A stretch of DNA of 64,000 nt from Streptomyces sp. NRRL F-6676 (GCF_000725625.1 NZ_JOHS01000015.1:1-64000), one strand, 5' to 3'; shown: positions 37,059 through 49,006, numbered from the stretch's first letter. The notes: generated by a model from the sequence alone, not told the origin. Made by a program: numbers and translations.

Positions 37059-37071
37059 GATGAGACTCAAG
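37051..37071. promoter_or_regulatory. HAIR element between divergent hsp20 (4) and J-domain/dnaK2
   Basis: CTTGACA-N7-ACTCAAG; the right half is perfect and the left has CTTGA of the HspR-associated inverted repeat. It overlaps the -35 boxes of both divergent promoters, so a single bound HspR could repress both sides. Confidence 0.75.
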
Positions 37072-37080
37072 TTTTATCTC
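37052..37080 (+). promoter_or_regulatory. Rightward promoter for the J-domain/dnaK2 genes
   Basis: TTGACA (37052-37057), 17-base spacer, TATCTC (37075-37080). The -35 and spacer are covered by the HAIR element. The first start codon is at 37139. Confidence 0.65.
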
Positions 37081-37138
37081 AGGAATTGAGGCAAGTAAGG
37101 GCGAAGTCGCAGCTCGCAGCGGGCGAGGAGGTGGCGGG

Positions 37139-37507
37139 ATGCCGACGCGTGACCAGGGTGGAGACCTGTATGCGGTGCTGGGGGTGGAGCCCTCGGCGAC
37201 AGCCGAGGTGATCACTTCTGCCTTCCGCGCCCGGGTGCGGGAGCTGCGCCCAGACACTCGCGTGGATGCGGCCACTGCCGAACGGTTCGGCGAGGTGCGG
37301 GCGGCGTACGAGACGCTCCGTGATCCGGTCCTGCGCGCGGCCTATGACCAGACGTACCAGCGGATGGCCGAGCGGGCATACGACCCCGGCCCTGTCGTCG
37401 TGCGGCCGGTCCGGCAGGCGCCGCGGTACCTCGTGGTGCTCGGGGTCGCTCGTCCCGAGCCGCCGTTGCGGGCCGGTCCCGTCCGGTGGGAGCGGACGTT
37501 CCAATGA
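37139..37507 (+). CDS. Short J-domain protein with RPD instead of HPD
   Basis: A 122-residue protein. Residues about 8-70 form a J-domain (DLYAVLGVEPSATAEVITSA, EVRAAYETLRDPVLRAAYD). The invariant HPD tripeptide in the loop after helix II is RPD (RELRPDTRV), encoded CGC-CCA-GAC. His in HPD is essential for stimulating DnaK ATPase, so this protein may bind DnaK without stimulating it, or do something else. The C-terminal half is basic and Pro/Val-rich without a G/F region or zinc finger. It lies 48 bases upstream of dnaK2 and is the first gene of that unit. GAGGAGG lies just before the start. Confidence 0.85.
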   Translation: MPTRDQGGDLYAVLGVEPSATAEVITSAFRARVRELRPDTRVDAATAERFGEVRAAYETLRDPVLRAAYDQTYQRMAERAYDPGPVVVRPVRQAPRYLVVLGVARPEPPLRAGPVRWERTFQ

Positions 37508-37555
37508 CGGCCAACCCAAAACGTGAAGCAGAGCATGGTGAGGAGGGAGAACCAG

Positions 37556-39424
<1,869 letters not shown>

Positions 39425-39426
39425 CG

Positions 39427-39900
39427 ATGACCGGGCGCGGGCCGCAGAGCACCGAACTGGAAGAGTTGTGGCGCCTGATTCAGGAAGGGCCCGCCGACCT
39501 GCTGGGGGTGCCCCCTCTGGGGGAAGGTGAAGGCTGAGTACGACGCAAGCGAGTGAGGCGGGACCGCCTGGCCGTACGCGAGATCGCCGCGGCCAACGTA
39601 CTCAAGGCGATACTGCCCGTCCTGGACGCCGTGGACCGGGCGTGCGCCACGAGCCGCTCACGCCCGGCCTGAAGGACATCGCCGACAGGCTGCAGGACCA
39701 GCTCGGCTCGCTGGCCATCACGTCGTTCGGCGAGGCGGGCGATGCGTTCGACCCCCGCCTGTCACGATGCGCTGGCCCACCACGTCTCCACCGACCGCGA
39801 CCGGCTGGTGTGCTCGGCGGCCCTGCATCCCGGCTATCGCCTCGGTGACCATCTGATGCGCCCGGCCACCGTGGAGGTCACCGGACCGGCTCCACCCGCG
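39427..39900 (+). pseudogene. grpE: grpE remnant with several frameshifts
   Basis: Starting with ATG 39427, two bases after the dnaK2 stop, pieces of GrpE appear in successive frames: LEELWRLIQEGPADLL, KAEYDA, RRDRLAVREIAAANVLKAIL with PVLDAVDRA, then LTPGLKDIADRLQDQLGSLA with SFGEAGDAFDP, then HDALAHHVSTDRDRLVC with HPGYRLGDHLMRPATVEVTG. At least three frame changes are needed. After the first piece a GC hairpin-like stretch (GGGGG-TG-CCCCC-TCT-GGGGG, 39504-39523) looks inserted. The gene is clearly dead, while the grpE at 10570 is intact. Confidence 0.85.
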
Positions 39901-40027
39901 AGGAACCCCCGCGGTAGCGACCGAGAACTGGACTTCACCGCCGCGGACTTGCGTCGCCTCTCGTTAGTGGGCGAGCCGATGAGGGTGCGCGCTTGCCGCC
40001 GGACGGGTGGGAGTGCTACACGAGAAA

Positions 40028-40054
40028 CTGGCACTCCCGACATGAGAGTGCTAA
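40028..40054. promoter_or_regulatory. CIRCE element (HrcA operator) upstream of groEL
   Basis: CTGGCACTC-N9-GAGTGCTAA. The right half is perfect and the left matches TTAGCACTC at 7 of 9 positions, with the standard 9-base spacer. It lies about 130 bases before the groEL start. A further isolated half-site GAGTGCTA stands at 40011-40018. Confidence 0.88.
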
Positions 40055-40070
40055 CGGCTGGGTCGGGTGA

Positions 40071-41801
<1,731 letters not shown>

Positions 41802-41823
41802 ACGCCGCGCCCGGAGACGGACC

Positions 41824-41864
41824 GGCGGGTACCGGCGGCCGACAGCAGACCGCCGGCACCCGCC
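41824..41864 (+). terminator. Strong hairpin terminator after groEL
   Basis: GGCGGGT-A-CCGGCGG, an 11-base loop, then CCGCCGG-C-ACCCGCC: a 14-bp GC stem with one A-C mismatch, 22 bases after the groEL stop. Confidence 0.75.
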
Positions 41865-41993
41865 CAACCGCGCGCCTGGGAACCGCCGGGACTCGTGCAC
41901 CGGCAGCCGGGGGAGGAATCGTGGCCCGTATGCCAGACACCCGGGGGAGAGGAGAGCCGCAAGCGCTGCTCCGGCTCATCTGCAGGGGGCGAC

Positions 41994-42206
41994 ATGAGAG
42001 TCGAAGTGGTCCCACCCGCTGCCGGCGTGTTGTTCGGCGTCCCGAACGACACGCACGAGGAGATCATTACGCTCATCGGCGCAGTTGCCAGAACTCCGCA
42101 GGCACACGTCTCCGGTCTGGCCGCAGCATTCGGCGAATGGTGCTGGCTCGTCTACACCGCCCACGACGACGTCATCGAAGTCCTCGGTGTCGGCTGCACA
42201 CGATGA
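41994..42206 (+). CDS. Small RelE/ParE-like protein, paralogue of 29030
   Basis: A 70-residue protein, MRVEVVPPAAGVLFGVPNDT..., with HEEIITLIGAVA and the end LAAAFGEWCWLVYTAHDDVI...EVLGVG. It is clearly homologous over its whole length to the protein at 29030-29245. AGGGGG lies 5 bases before the ATG. The strand-turn-strand C-terminus resembles the RelE/ParE fold, but key toxin residues cannot be assigned and no antitoxin gene is next to it. It lies between the groEL terminator and a convergent lipase-maturation gene. Confidence 0.62.
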   Translation: MRVEVVPPAAGVLFGVPNDTHEEIITLIGAVARTPQAHVSGLAAAFGEWCWLVYTAHDDVIEVLGVGCTR

Positions 42207-42254
42207 CCCGACAGCCGAGCCGGGGCCAAGTGTCCTGTCCGCGCAACCAGGGCC

Positions 42255-43697
42255 TCATGCGCTGGATACCTGTTCACGCTTGGCGACGGCCGGCACGTAC
42301 TCGCCGAGGAAGGTGCGGCTCCACCAGGCACCGGTCGCGCGCAGTTCCGACCAGCTGGTGAACCGGTACTCGTACCGGCAGATCCGGACGAAAGCGGGCG
42401 GCGAGGTGGGGAAGGGATTGCGGCGCAGCAAACTCAGGACGGCCGGGTTGTTCTCCAGGAGGGCGAGGAGCAAGGCGGGGAGCCAGCCGGCCGCGTACAC
42501 AGGGGAGAGCGCGGCGAACCACATCAGCCAGTCCAGCCTGAGGTGGTACGGGGCCACCTGCGGCGGAAGCCGCCGCATGCCGCCCGGCTTGCCCTTGAAG
42601 ACGTACTCCTTCCACGCGGTCTCTTCGGTGATCTCCGGCTCGTCGGTGCCCTCGACGATCAGCTCGTACCGGGTACGACCCACGCTGCCGAACGCGCCGT
42701 AGGTGTTGACCAGGTGCAGCGGAGTGAAGGAGGCGTTCATGACCTGGCGGCGGGAGAGCAGGTTACGCACCGGCCAGTAGCTGAGCACGCCGACCAGGGC
42801 GGTGACAGCCAGCACGAGGCCCTCGAACCACACCGGTGCGGCGGCGAAACGCGGCGCAGGCGCCAGACCCAGCGCGTCGGTGACCTGCGAGCCGCCGATC
42901 GCGGACAGCGCCAGCACGATCGTCAGCCAGTTCAGCCAGGCGAAGTTGCCGGACGCGACCAGCCACAGCTGCGTGATGATCACCAGGCCGGCGGCGATGC
43001 TTGACGCCGGCTGCGGAGCGAACAGGGCGAACGGCACGAGGAGTTGTGCGACGTGGTTGGCCGCCGCCTCCACGCGGTGAACGGGCCTGGGGAGGTGGTG
43101 GAAGAACCAGCTGAGCGGGCCGGGCAGCGGCTGGGTCTCGTGGTGGTAGTACAGGCACGTCAGATCCCGCCAGCAGGAATCGCCGCGCAGCTTGATCAGC
43201 CCGGCGCCGAACTCAAGCCGGAACAGCAGCCAGATCAGCAGCCATCGCACCAGCACGGGCGGCGCGACGTCGTCGTTGCCGAGGAAGATCGCCAGGAAGC
43301 CGGCCTCCAGCAGCAGCGACTCCCACATGAAGCCGTACCAGGTCTGCCCGACGTTGACGATGGACAGGTACAGCACCCACAGCAGCGCCCACATCACCAT
43401 TGCCGCCCACAGCGGCACCCGGTCCGCCGCCCCCGCCGCCACCGCGGCGGATCCCGCTGCGCCCGTCCAGGCCATGGCGGCGAAGAAACGGTCCGAGTAG
43501 TGCAGCTGGAAGATGCTCGGAGCCCGCCTGAACGGCACCTGCGCGGTGAAGCGCGGCACCGGCAGCAGCCCCCGCTCCCCGATCAGCCCGCGGAACTGCA
43601 GGGCGGAGCTGATGAACGCGACGCAGTACAGCACGGCCAGGCCGCGCTGGAAAAGCATCCGGCCCAGCCAGTAGTCAGGGTCCGTGAACCAGTCCAT
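42255..43697 (-). CDS. Lipase maturation factor family membrane protein
   Basis: A 480-residue multi-pass membrane protein. MDWFTDPDYWLGRMLFQRGL start, the GLLPVPRF loop, IVNVGQTWYGFMWESLLLEA, EFGAGLIKLRGDSCWRDLTC and the LYYHHETQPLPGPLSWFFH signature all fit the bacterial LMF1/LMF2-like family. In animals these ER proteins help lipases fold; the bacterial role is not established but a membrane folding function is plausible in this chaperone region. The C-terminal third (PYHLRLDWLMWFAA) is also typical. ATG 43697 behind GGAGG. Confidence 0.9.
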   Translation of the reverse strand: MDWFTDPDYWLGRMLFQRGLAVLYCVAFISSALQFRGLIGERGLLPVPRFTAQVPFRRAPSIFQLHYSDRFFAAMAWTGAAGSAAVAAGAADRVPLWAAMVMWALLWVLYLSIVNVGQTWYGFMWESLLLEAGFLAIFLGNDDVAPPVLVRWLLIWLLFRLEFGAGLIKLRGDSCWRDLTCLYYHHETQPLPGPLSWFFHHLPRPVHRVEAAANHVAQLLVPFALFAPQPASSIAAGLVIITQLWLVASGNFAWLNWLTIVLALSAIGGSQVTDALGLAPAPRFAAAPVWFEGLVLAVTALVGVLSYWPVRNLLSRRQVMNASFTPLHLVNTYGAFGSVGRTRYELIVEGTDEPEITEETAWKEYVFKGKPGGMRRLPPQVAPYHLRLDWLMWFAALSPVYAAGWLPALLLALLENNPAVLSLLRRNPFPTSPPAFVRICRYEYRFTSWSELRATGAWWSRTFLGEYVPAVAKREQVSSA

Positions 43698-43749
43698 GAC
43701 GGCATGCCTCCGCACATCCGCCTGGCGTCAACACCCTCTTCTCGTCAGC

Positions 43750-43779
43750 TTGACATTTACCCCGTTCGTGGCCTATCTA
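43750..43779 (+). promoter_or_regulatory. Housekeeping-type promoter for the STAS/SpoIIE operon
   Basis: TTGACA (43750-43755), 18-base spacer, TATCTA (43774-43779), an almost consensus promoter in an AT-richer patch, about 140 bases before the STAS start. Confidence 0.6.
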
Positions 43780-43917
43780 ATTATCGCAAATGTCTAGATT
43801 GCTCCGACTTGGTGGTGATGTGAGAGGAGGGCCGGGCGGCCGGCCCGGCCAGCGTCCACTGGGAGGCGCTGGTCGTACCACTGAGGTCTGCCCGGACTGC
43901 GGAAAGGGGTGGTCAGA

Positions 43918-44364
43918 GTGGATCGGCGTGACGCCTCCCTTTCCCTGTCCTGGCGCCCCGAGCGGGGCTGGCTGATCGTGAACGCGGCCGGAGAGCTGTC
44001 CATGACCACGCGGGCACAGCTGCGCGCCTATCTGACGCTCGTGACCTCGATGCCCGGCAGCGACCCTTCCAGGCTCGTCATCGACGTCTCCCGCGTGACC
44101 ACCTACGACGCAATGGGGCTCGGCGCCCTGTTCGGTGCACACCTTCGTGCCGCCCGCTACGGCGGCCAGCTCCACCTGGTGTGCCCGGAAGGACCGTTGC
44201 TGCACGTGCTCGACGTCACCGGCCTGCGCCGGGCCGTACCGGTGTACGCGACCGTGGCTGAGGCGCTGCCCTCTTCCCTCACGCCGGCGGCCAGGCTGTC
44301 GGGCACGGTGGCTCCCGCATCAGGCGGCAACCGCGACCAGCGCGAAGCGGACGGCAGGGGGTGA
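43918..44364 (+). CDS. STAS-domain anti-sigma factor antagonist
   Basis: A 148-residue protein with a STAS domain at about 5-105: WLIVNAAGELSMTTRAQLRA, LVIDVSRVTTYDAMGLGALF and LHLVCPEGPLLHVLDVTGLR, then a polar tail. The acceptor turn is TTYDAMGL, with Thr two to three positions before the usual site but Ala at the site itself, so phospho-control may be altered. GTG 43918 is used because GGAAAGG is well spaced; GTG 43909 is too close. It is 6 bases upstream of the PAS-SpoIIE-ATPase gene, its likely partner. Confidence 0.85.
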   Translation: MDRRDASLSLSWRPERGWLIVNAAGELSMTTRAQLRAYLTLVTSMPGSDPSRLVIDVSRVTTYDAMGLGALFGAHLRAARYGGQLHLVCPEGPLLHVLDVTGLRRAVPVYATVAEALPSSLTPAARLSGTVAPASGGNRDQREADGRG

Positions 44365-44370
44365 GAGCAG

Positions 44371-45876
44371 GTGATCAGGTACGCCGGATTCCGCCCGAGC
44401 AGCGGGGACGGTTTCGTCCCAGCCACCGAGCTGGCGGCCGCCGCCGTCGACGCCCGAGGAACGGTCACCGCCTGGAGCCCCGGCGCCCAGGCCCTGCTGG
44501 GCTACAGCCCCGAGGACATCGTGGGCCGCGCAGCCGTCGAGCTTCTTGCGGACGGGCTGCCCGACTCCGCACGACGGCACCTGGCCGACCGCCAGGCATG
44601 GATCGGCCGCGTCCTGCTGCGCGACCAGGCCGGCCGCACCATCGAGGCCGAACTACGAGCCTGCCCGCTGCTGAACGGCAAGGGCGAAGTGCAGTGGCAC
44701 CTGCAGGCATCCGTGCCCCAGGAGAGCGACGGAGCCGCCCTCGCGCTGCAGCGCAGCCTGCTGCAGCACCACTTCCCCGCCCAAGAGGCGCTTCAGACAG
44801 CCGCCCGCTACCTGCCCGCCGATCCCCACGCCGGCGTCGGCGGGGACTGGTTCGACGTCATCGCCCTGTCCGGCGCACGGATGGCACTGGTCGTCGGCGA
44901 CGTCGTCGGCCACGGCCTGAACGCCTCCGCGGCCATGGGACGGCTCCGCACGGCCGTGCGCACCCTGGCCGATGTCGACCTGCCCCCGGACGAGCTGCTG
45001 TCCGACCTCGACGACCTCATCCTCGACGAAGTCAGGGACGGCACCGAGATGGCCGGGGAGATCGGCGCCACCTGCCTGTACGCCGTGTACGACCCGGTCA
45101 CCTGCCACTGCACCCTGGCCAGCGCCGGCCACCCGCCACCCGCCGTCATCGCCCCGGATGGCACCGTCTCCTTCGTCGACGTCGAACCGGGACCGCCACT
45201 GGGGGTGGGCGGCGCACCCTTCGACGCCGTCGACATCACCCTGCCGGAAGGCAGCCTGCTCGCGCTGTACAGCGACGGCCTGATCGAAGCCCGCGACCGC
45301 GACATCGACGCCGGCATGAAGGCCCTGCGCGAGGCGCTCGCCCAGCCGGCGCCCTCTCTGGACGCCCTGTGTGACACCGTCCTGCAGACCCTGCTGCCCG
45401 ACGGCCACGCCGACGACGTGGCGCTCCTCATCGCCCGCACCCACGCGCTGGACGCCGCGCACGTCGCCTCCTGGAAGGTGCCCGCCGACCCGGCCGCCGT
45501 CGCACAGGCCCGCCGCCAGGCCGCAGCCCAGCTCAGGCGGTGGGGGCTGTCCGATGCGGTGCCCACCACCGAACTGCTCGTCAGCGAACTGGTCACCAAC
45601 GCCATCCGCCACGCCCGCGCACCCATCGAGCTGCGCCTGATCCACGACGGCAGCCTGATCTGCGAGGTCTCCGACGCCAGCAGCACCTCCCCCCACCCGC
45701 GCCGCGCCCACACCCTGGACGAAGGCGGCCGGGGCCTGCTGCTCGTCGGACAGCTCTCCGACCGGTGGGGCACCCGCCACACACCCAACGGAAAGACCAT
45801 CTGGACCGAACAAGAACATCCGCTGCACGCCACCACCGCCCCTGACCCCAGCAGGCATCCGCCAGTGCCCGCCTAG
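44371..45876 (+). CDS. PAS - SpoIIE phosphatase - HATPase (anti-sigma kinase) fusion
   Basis: A 501-residue protein with three modules. PAS (about 18-115): VDARGTVTAWSPGAQALLGY. PP2C/SpoIIE (about 125-345): GVGGDWFDVIALS, VGDVVGHGLNAS, YSDGLIEARD and ADDVALLI. RsbW-like ATPase (about 350-490): N-box ELVTNAIRHA, G1 EVSDASS, G2 DEGGRGLLLV. It therefore carries both the phosphatase and the kinase activity of a partner-switching cycle, with a sensor. It is preceded by a STAS gene and followed by a DUF2267 gene 10 bases on, probably one operon. GTG 44371 has a GGGGGTGAG site. Confidence 0.94.
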   Translation: MIRYAGFRPSSGDGFVPATELAAAAVDARGTVTAWSPGAQALLGYSPEDIVGRAAVELLADGLPDSARRHLADRQAWIGRVLLRDQAGRTIEAELRACPLLNGKGEVQWHLQASVPQESDGAALALQRSLLQHHFPAQEALQTAARYLPADPHAGVGGDWFDVIALSGARMALVVGDVVGHGLNASAAMGRLRTAVRTLADVDLPPDELLSDLDDLILDEVRDGTEMAGEIGATCLYAVYDPVTCHCTLASAGHPPPAVIAPDGTVSFVDVEPGPPLGVGGAPFDAVDITLPEGSLLALYSDGLIEARDRDIDAGMKALREALAQPAPSLDALCDTVLQTLLPDGHADDVALLIARTHALDAAHVASWKVPADPAAVAQARRQAAAQLRRWGLSDAVPTTELLVSELVTNAIRHARAPIELRLIHDGSLICEVSDASSTSPHPRRAHTLDEGGRGLLLVGQLSDRWGTRHTPNGKTIWTEQEHPLHATTAPDPSRHPPVPA

Positions 45877-45886
45877 GGAGGAGAGC

Positions 45887-46282
45887 ATGCGACTCGACTG
45901 GGACGCCTTCATCGCCGCAGTCCAAGAACGCGGCGAATACCCTTCACAGAAGGAGGCGGAACGAGCCTCCCGGGTCGTGCTGGCCCTGCTGGGCGCTCAC
46001 CTGGCGGGCGAGGTCCGCGCCGAACTGGCCGCCCGGCTCCCCGAAACTCTGGCCTACGTCCTGCTCAACCCACTCCAAGCACATGAACCCCTGCCCCCCG
46101 AGAGGTTCATCCGGGCGACCGCAGCCTGGATCGAAGGCGCCACGGAGAAGACCGCCACATGGGCCGTCAGCGCCGTACTCAGCGTCGTGGCCGACATCGC
46201 GGGCCAGGACCTGATGAACCACATCCTCCTCCAGGTCCCGCCCGGCTACGACCTGCTCTTCGGACACCCGCGACCGAGCTGA
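45887..46282 (+). CDS. DUF2267 family protein (2)
   Basis: A 131-residue all-helical protein: MRLDWDAFIAAVQERGEYPS, VVLALLGAHLAGEVRAELAA, LPETLAYVLL and LMNHILLQVPPGYDLLFG. Same family and layout as 31208-31600. AGGAGAG lies 6 bases before ATG 45887, directly after the SpoIIE fusion gene, so it is the third gene of that operon. Function unknown. Confidence 0.87.
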   Translation: MRLDWDAFIAAVQERGEYPSQKEAERASRVVLALLGAHLAGEVRAELAARLPETLAYVLLNPLQAHEPLPPERFIRATAAWIEGATEKTATWAVSAVLSVVADIAGQDLMNHILLQVPPGYDLLFGHPRPS

Positions 46283-46489
46283 CCACCACCGGTCATCAAT
46301 CGCGCCGTGAGAAAAGGGGTGCCGAGTGACGTCACCTGGCTGCCGACCGCACTGGCCTGCGGCCGGCTGACGCGCATGATTGACCCTGCCGTAACCACCC
46401 TGGCCGCGGGCCGGTGGGCGAGGTGGCACCCAAAAACGCCGAGCCCACCACCGCGGGCGGGCTCGGGTCGCTGCGTACCGACACGGTCG

Positions 46490-46942
46490 TCAGCCGGTGA
46501 TCTCGATGCGCCGGGGCTTGGCCTTCTCGGCCTTGGGGACCTTGACGGTCAGCACGCCGTCGGTCAGCTCGGCGGTGACGTGCTCTTCGTCGGTGTCCTG
46601 CGGAAGCGTCACCCGGTAGTCGAACTGGCCGGTGCGCCGGGTGCGGTGGCGCAGAACACCGGTGCGTTCCTTCTCCTTGATCTCGCCGTGCACCGACAGC
46701 TCGCCGGCGTTCAGCTCGACGGTGATGTCGTCCTTCTTCACACCGGGCAGATCGACCTCGAGGAGGTAGGCGTCGTCGGTCTCCTCCAGATCGGCCAGTG
46801 GCGCCCACGCCTCACCGGCCAGACCGCCGCCACCGGGAACCGCCGACTGCCACAGCCGCCCCATGCGCTCGTACAGGTCCTGGAACTCCCTGAACGGGTC
46901 CCACGCCGGACGGCTCTGCTCACGTCGCACAGGAAGCGCCAT
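46490..46942 (-). CDS. Hsp20 small heat-shock protein (5)
   Basis: A 150-residue sHsp: MALPVRREQSRPAWDPFREF, alpha-crystallin domain at about 48-142 (ETDDAYLLEVDLPGVKKDDI, RHRTRRTGQFDYRVTLPQDT, TDGVLTVKVPKAE), end PRRIEITG. Same subgroup as Hsp20 (3). ATG 46942 follows AAGGAG. A perfect SigR-type promoter lies about 100 bases upstream. It stands alone at the right border of the chaperone region. Confidence 0.97.
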   Translation of the reverse strand: MALPVRREQSRPAWDPFREFQDLYERMGRLWQSAVPGGGGLAGEAWAPLADLEETDDAYLLEVDLPGVKKDDITVELNAGELSVHGEIKEKERTGVLRHRTRRTGQFDYRVTLPQDTDEEHVTAELTDGVLTVKVPKAEKAKPRRIEITG

Positions 46943-47038
46943 TTCCGATCATCTCCTTCCGAAAGGCTCCAGGCCGGTCACACGTCACGGCCTGCTCGCG
47001 TTCCGGAAGTCCCCCTGACCGGGACCTCCACTACCCAT

Positions 47039-47064
47039 AACCTCGCCATTACCGTCCATATTCC
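47039..47064 (-). promoter_or_regulatory. SigR-type promoter of hsp20 (5)
   Basis: Minus strand: GGAAT (47060-47064), exactly 18 bases, GTT (47039-47041), a perfect match to GGAAT-N18-GTT. The following GTTATGGG is the same as at the dnaK promoter (13255-13280). Confidence 0.7.
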
Positions 47065-47326
47065 CGCGTGCCCGGGTGCTCGATGCGGGCGCAGCAATCC
47101 ATGGCGCGGCGGCCTGGAACGAGGCAGACGGTGCTGCTTGCGGGAGTGGCTCCGAGCGGGAACTGCTGGTCCTGCCTTGTCGTGGCCGCAAGTCGACCCG
47201 GACCGGGCCGCGGCAAAGGATACGGAGTGACGGCGCCCGCTCGTGGCGCACCAAGCCTCCCGGGTGCCGCAGGTGCCGCCGGCTGGAACCGTAGAGGTGG
47301 AGGGGGGCACGAAGGAGGCGTTCACC

Positions 47327-47537
47327 ATGCCTTCGCTTCTGCGGGAGCTGGTTACGATGCGAAAGACTCAGACGGCGCTCGGCCGCCGACAGTGACCCGC
47401 AAACCGCACGAGAGCTTGAGGAGGTGACGTACACACTGTGCGTGCTCACGGGGACCCGACAGGTGGACACCGCCCTGTACGTGGCGCGCCGCCAGCTGGC
47501 CGACTCCCTGGTCCGCCACCAGCCTCTCCGGCACTGA
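47327..47537 (+). pseudogene. DUF5133-like gene, frameshifted
   Basis: From ATG 47327 (GGAGG 8 bases upstream) the protein reads MPSLLRELVTMRKTQTALGR and stops in frame near 47390. The rest, SDPQTARELEEVTYTLCVLT with QVDTALYVARRQLADSL, follows in the next frame to 47537. This is the whole short DUF5133 pattern found in many Streptomyces proteins; one extra base near 47389 breaks it. Confidence 0.6.
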
Positions 47538-47572
47538 CCAGACCTTCTCAGCCGGTTTTGACGCGAGCGCCG

Positions 47573-47761
47573 TGCCTCGCACGAGTCGAGGTCCTGGGGA
47601 CGGATCGGAAGACCGTGATCGGCCTGCCCACGGGCCAGGAAGCCTCGGGCGAGGTGTCCGGCGGCGATGTCGGTGGCGCTGCCCTCGTACGCCGCCGACA
47701 CAGTTACCAGCGGCTGGAGGGCTACATGAGGGTGGCCTTCGTGTTGGGCAGCCGCGTCCAT
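47573..47761 (-). pseudogene. Remnant of an HATPase anti-sigma-type protein
   Basis: From ATG 47761 the frame reads MDAAAQHEGHPHVALQPLVT, then SAAYEGSATDIAAGHLARGF and LARGQADHGLPIRPQDLDS. This is the start of the small ATP-binding (RsbW-like) proteins of Streptomyces up to just before the ELVTNA N-box. After that the homology ends, so the catalytic part is gone. Low confidence because it is short. Confidence 0.35.
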
Positions 47762-47911
47762 TGCCCACCGCCCTCTTCCTGAGCGTTCCGACTGTACAGA
47801 ACGCGTGTACCCCCGAACCATCACTGCACTGCCCCGCCGTGTGGTGACACTGCATTTGGGGCACTCAACGCACGAAGACCCCGACAACTGCGCTTCCGAC
47901 AAACGACTTGC

Positions 47912-49006
47912 CTAGTGAAGCCGCTGGAAATCTCCGTGGGTCTCCACCCACTCCAGTGGTGGCAGGTTTTCGGCCTGCCGGACGAGCTCGCGGACGAACT
48001 CCTCATCACCCGGCAGCAGATGAGACCGCGCCCCGGCCAGGTGCCGGTCGGCCTTGGCCACGGCCGGGCCGCTGCCGGCGGGAGCGGGCCGTGGGGGAGA
48101 GGACTGGTGGATGCGGCGGGCCAGCGCCCCGATCCGGTGGAAGACCTTCCTCTCCCGCTCCGGGGCAAGGACGGCGCCGTGCAGCGGGCGGCCCGGCACC
48201 GCGGTGAGGACCACCGCCCGCAGGGTCTCGTCGGCGGCGATCAGCCGGGGGGCGGCCGCCCCCAGCCCCGGTGCCCACGTCCGTAGCCCCCGCACTTCCC
48301 TGCCGTGGAACCGCTCGCTCTGGTGCACCTTCACATACCAGGTGCCGCCCTGGACGCCGTGGACCCGCCACACCCGGCTCTCCTCGCGCGCCCACGACGT
48401 ATCCGTCCACTGCGCGATCCGGCCGACCGCCCGCTCTGCGAACTCCACGACCGCGGCGTCGGGACGGGCGGCAGATGTCTGGCCGGTCACGTCCGGCACG
48501 ATGAGCAGCCGGTCGGCACCGGGGTCGAAGGCGATGCTGTCGCCGGGCAGTTGGAAGTGCAGGGCGAGCCGCGCGCCAACGCTGTAGGCGTCCAGGCCCG
48601 CACGGCAGTACGCCACCATTGGAGCGGGCAGGGCGGTAAGGGGTGCCCAGTCCATCGCGTCGCAGACGTCCGGTTCGGCAATCTCCGGCTCGCCCTTCCA
48701 CCGCCGGACCTCGAAGAAGTGCCCGGTACGACTGGCGCCTGCTGGGCTGCGGTGGTGCACGGTCACGGCGGCCCGCACGTCGGCCGGGTCGATGACGACA
48801 CCGGTCTCCTCCCGTGCCTCGCGGATCAGGGCGGTGACCACGTCCTCGTGCGGGCCGTCCAGGTGCCCCGACGGTAGGTGCCACAGGCCGGCGGCGTACA
48901 CCTGCCCGGCCCGCCGGGACAGCAGAACCTGCGGCCCGTCGGCGGTCTCCCGGCGCAGGATCAGGTGGACGTCCACCGGCTCGGTGTGCCGCTGCTCGCT
49001 GCTCAT
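47912..49006 (-). CDS. NUDIX - aminoglycoside-phosphotransferase-like fusion, C-terminally truncated
   Basis: A 364-residue protein from ATG 49006. An N-terminal NUDIX domain (about 10-140) has the box GHLDGPHEDVVTALIREARE followed by ETGV. From about 190 on it is a choline/aminoglycoside kinase-like domain (GGTWYVKVHQSERFHGREVR, RIGALARRIHQSSPP). It ends at VETHGDFQRLH, exactly inside the catalytic H-G-D loop. The loop Asn and the Mg-binding D/E segment that should follow (about 90-100 residues) are missing, so the kinase half is probably dead. It is coupled by ATGA to the methyltransferase upstream. The truncation marks one edge of this gene block. Confidence 0.85.
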   Translation of the reverse strand: MSSEQRHTEPVDVHLILRRETADGPQVLLSRRAGQVYAAGLWHLPSGHLDGPHEDVVTALIREAREETGVVIDPADVRAAVTVHHRSPAGASRTGHFFEVRRWKGEPEIAEPDVCDAMDWAPLTALPAPMVAYCRAGLDAYSVGARLALHFQLPGDSIAFDPGADRLLIVPDVTGQTSAARPDAAVVEFAERAVGRIAQWTDTSWAREESRVWRVHGVQGGTWYVKVHQSERFHGREVRGLRTWAPGLGAAAPRLIAADETLRAVVLTAVPGRPLHGAVLAPERERKVFHRIGALARRIHQSSPPRPAPAGSGPAVAKADRHLAGARSHLLPGDEEFVRELVRQAENLPPLEWVETHGDFQRLH

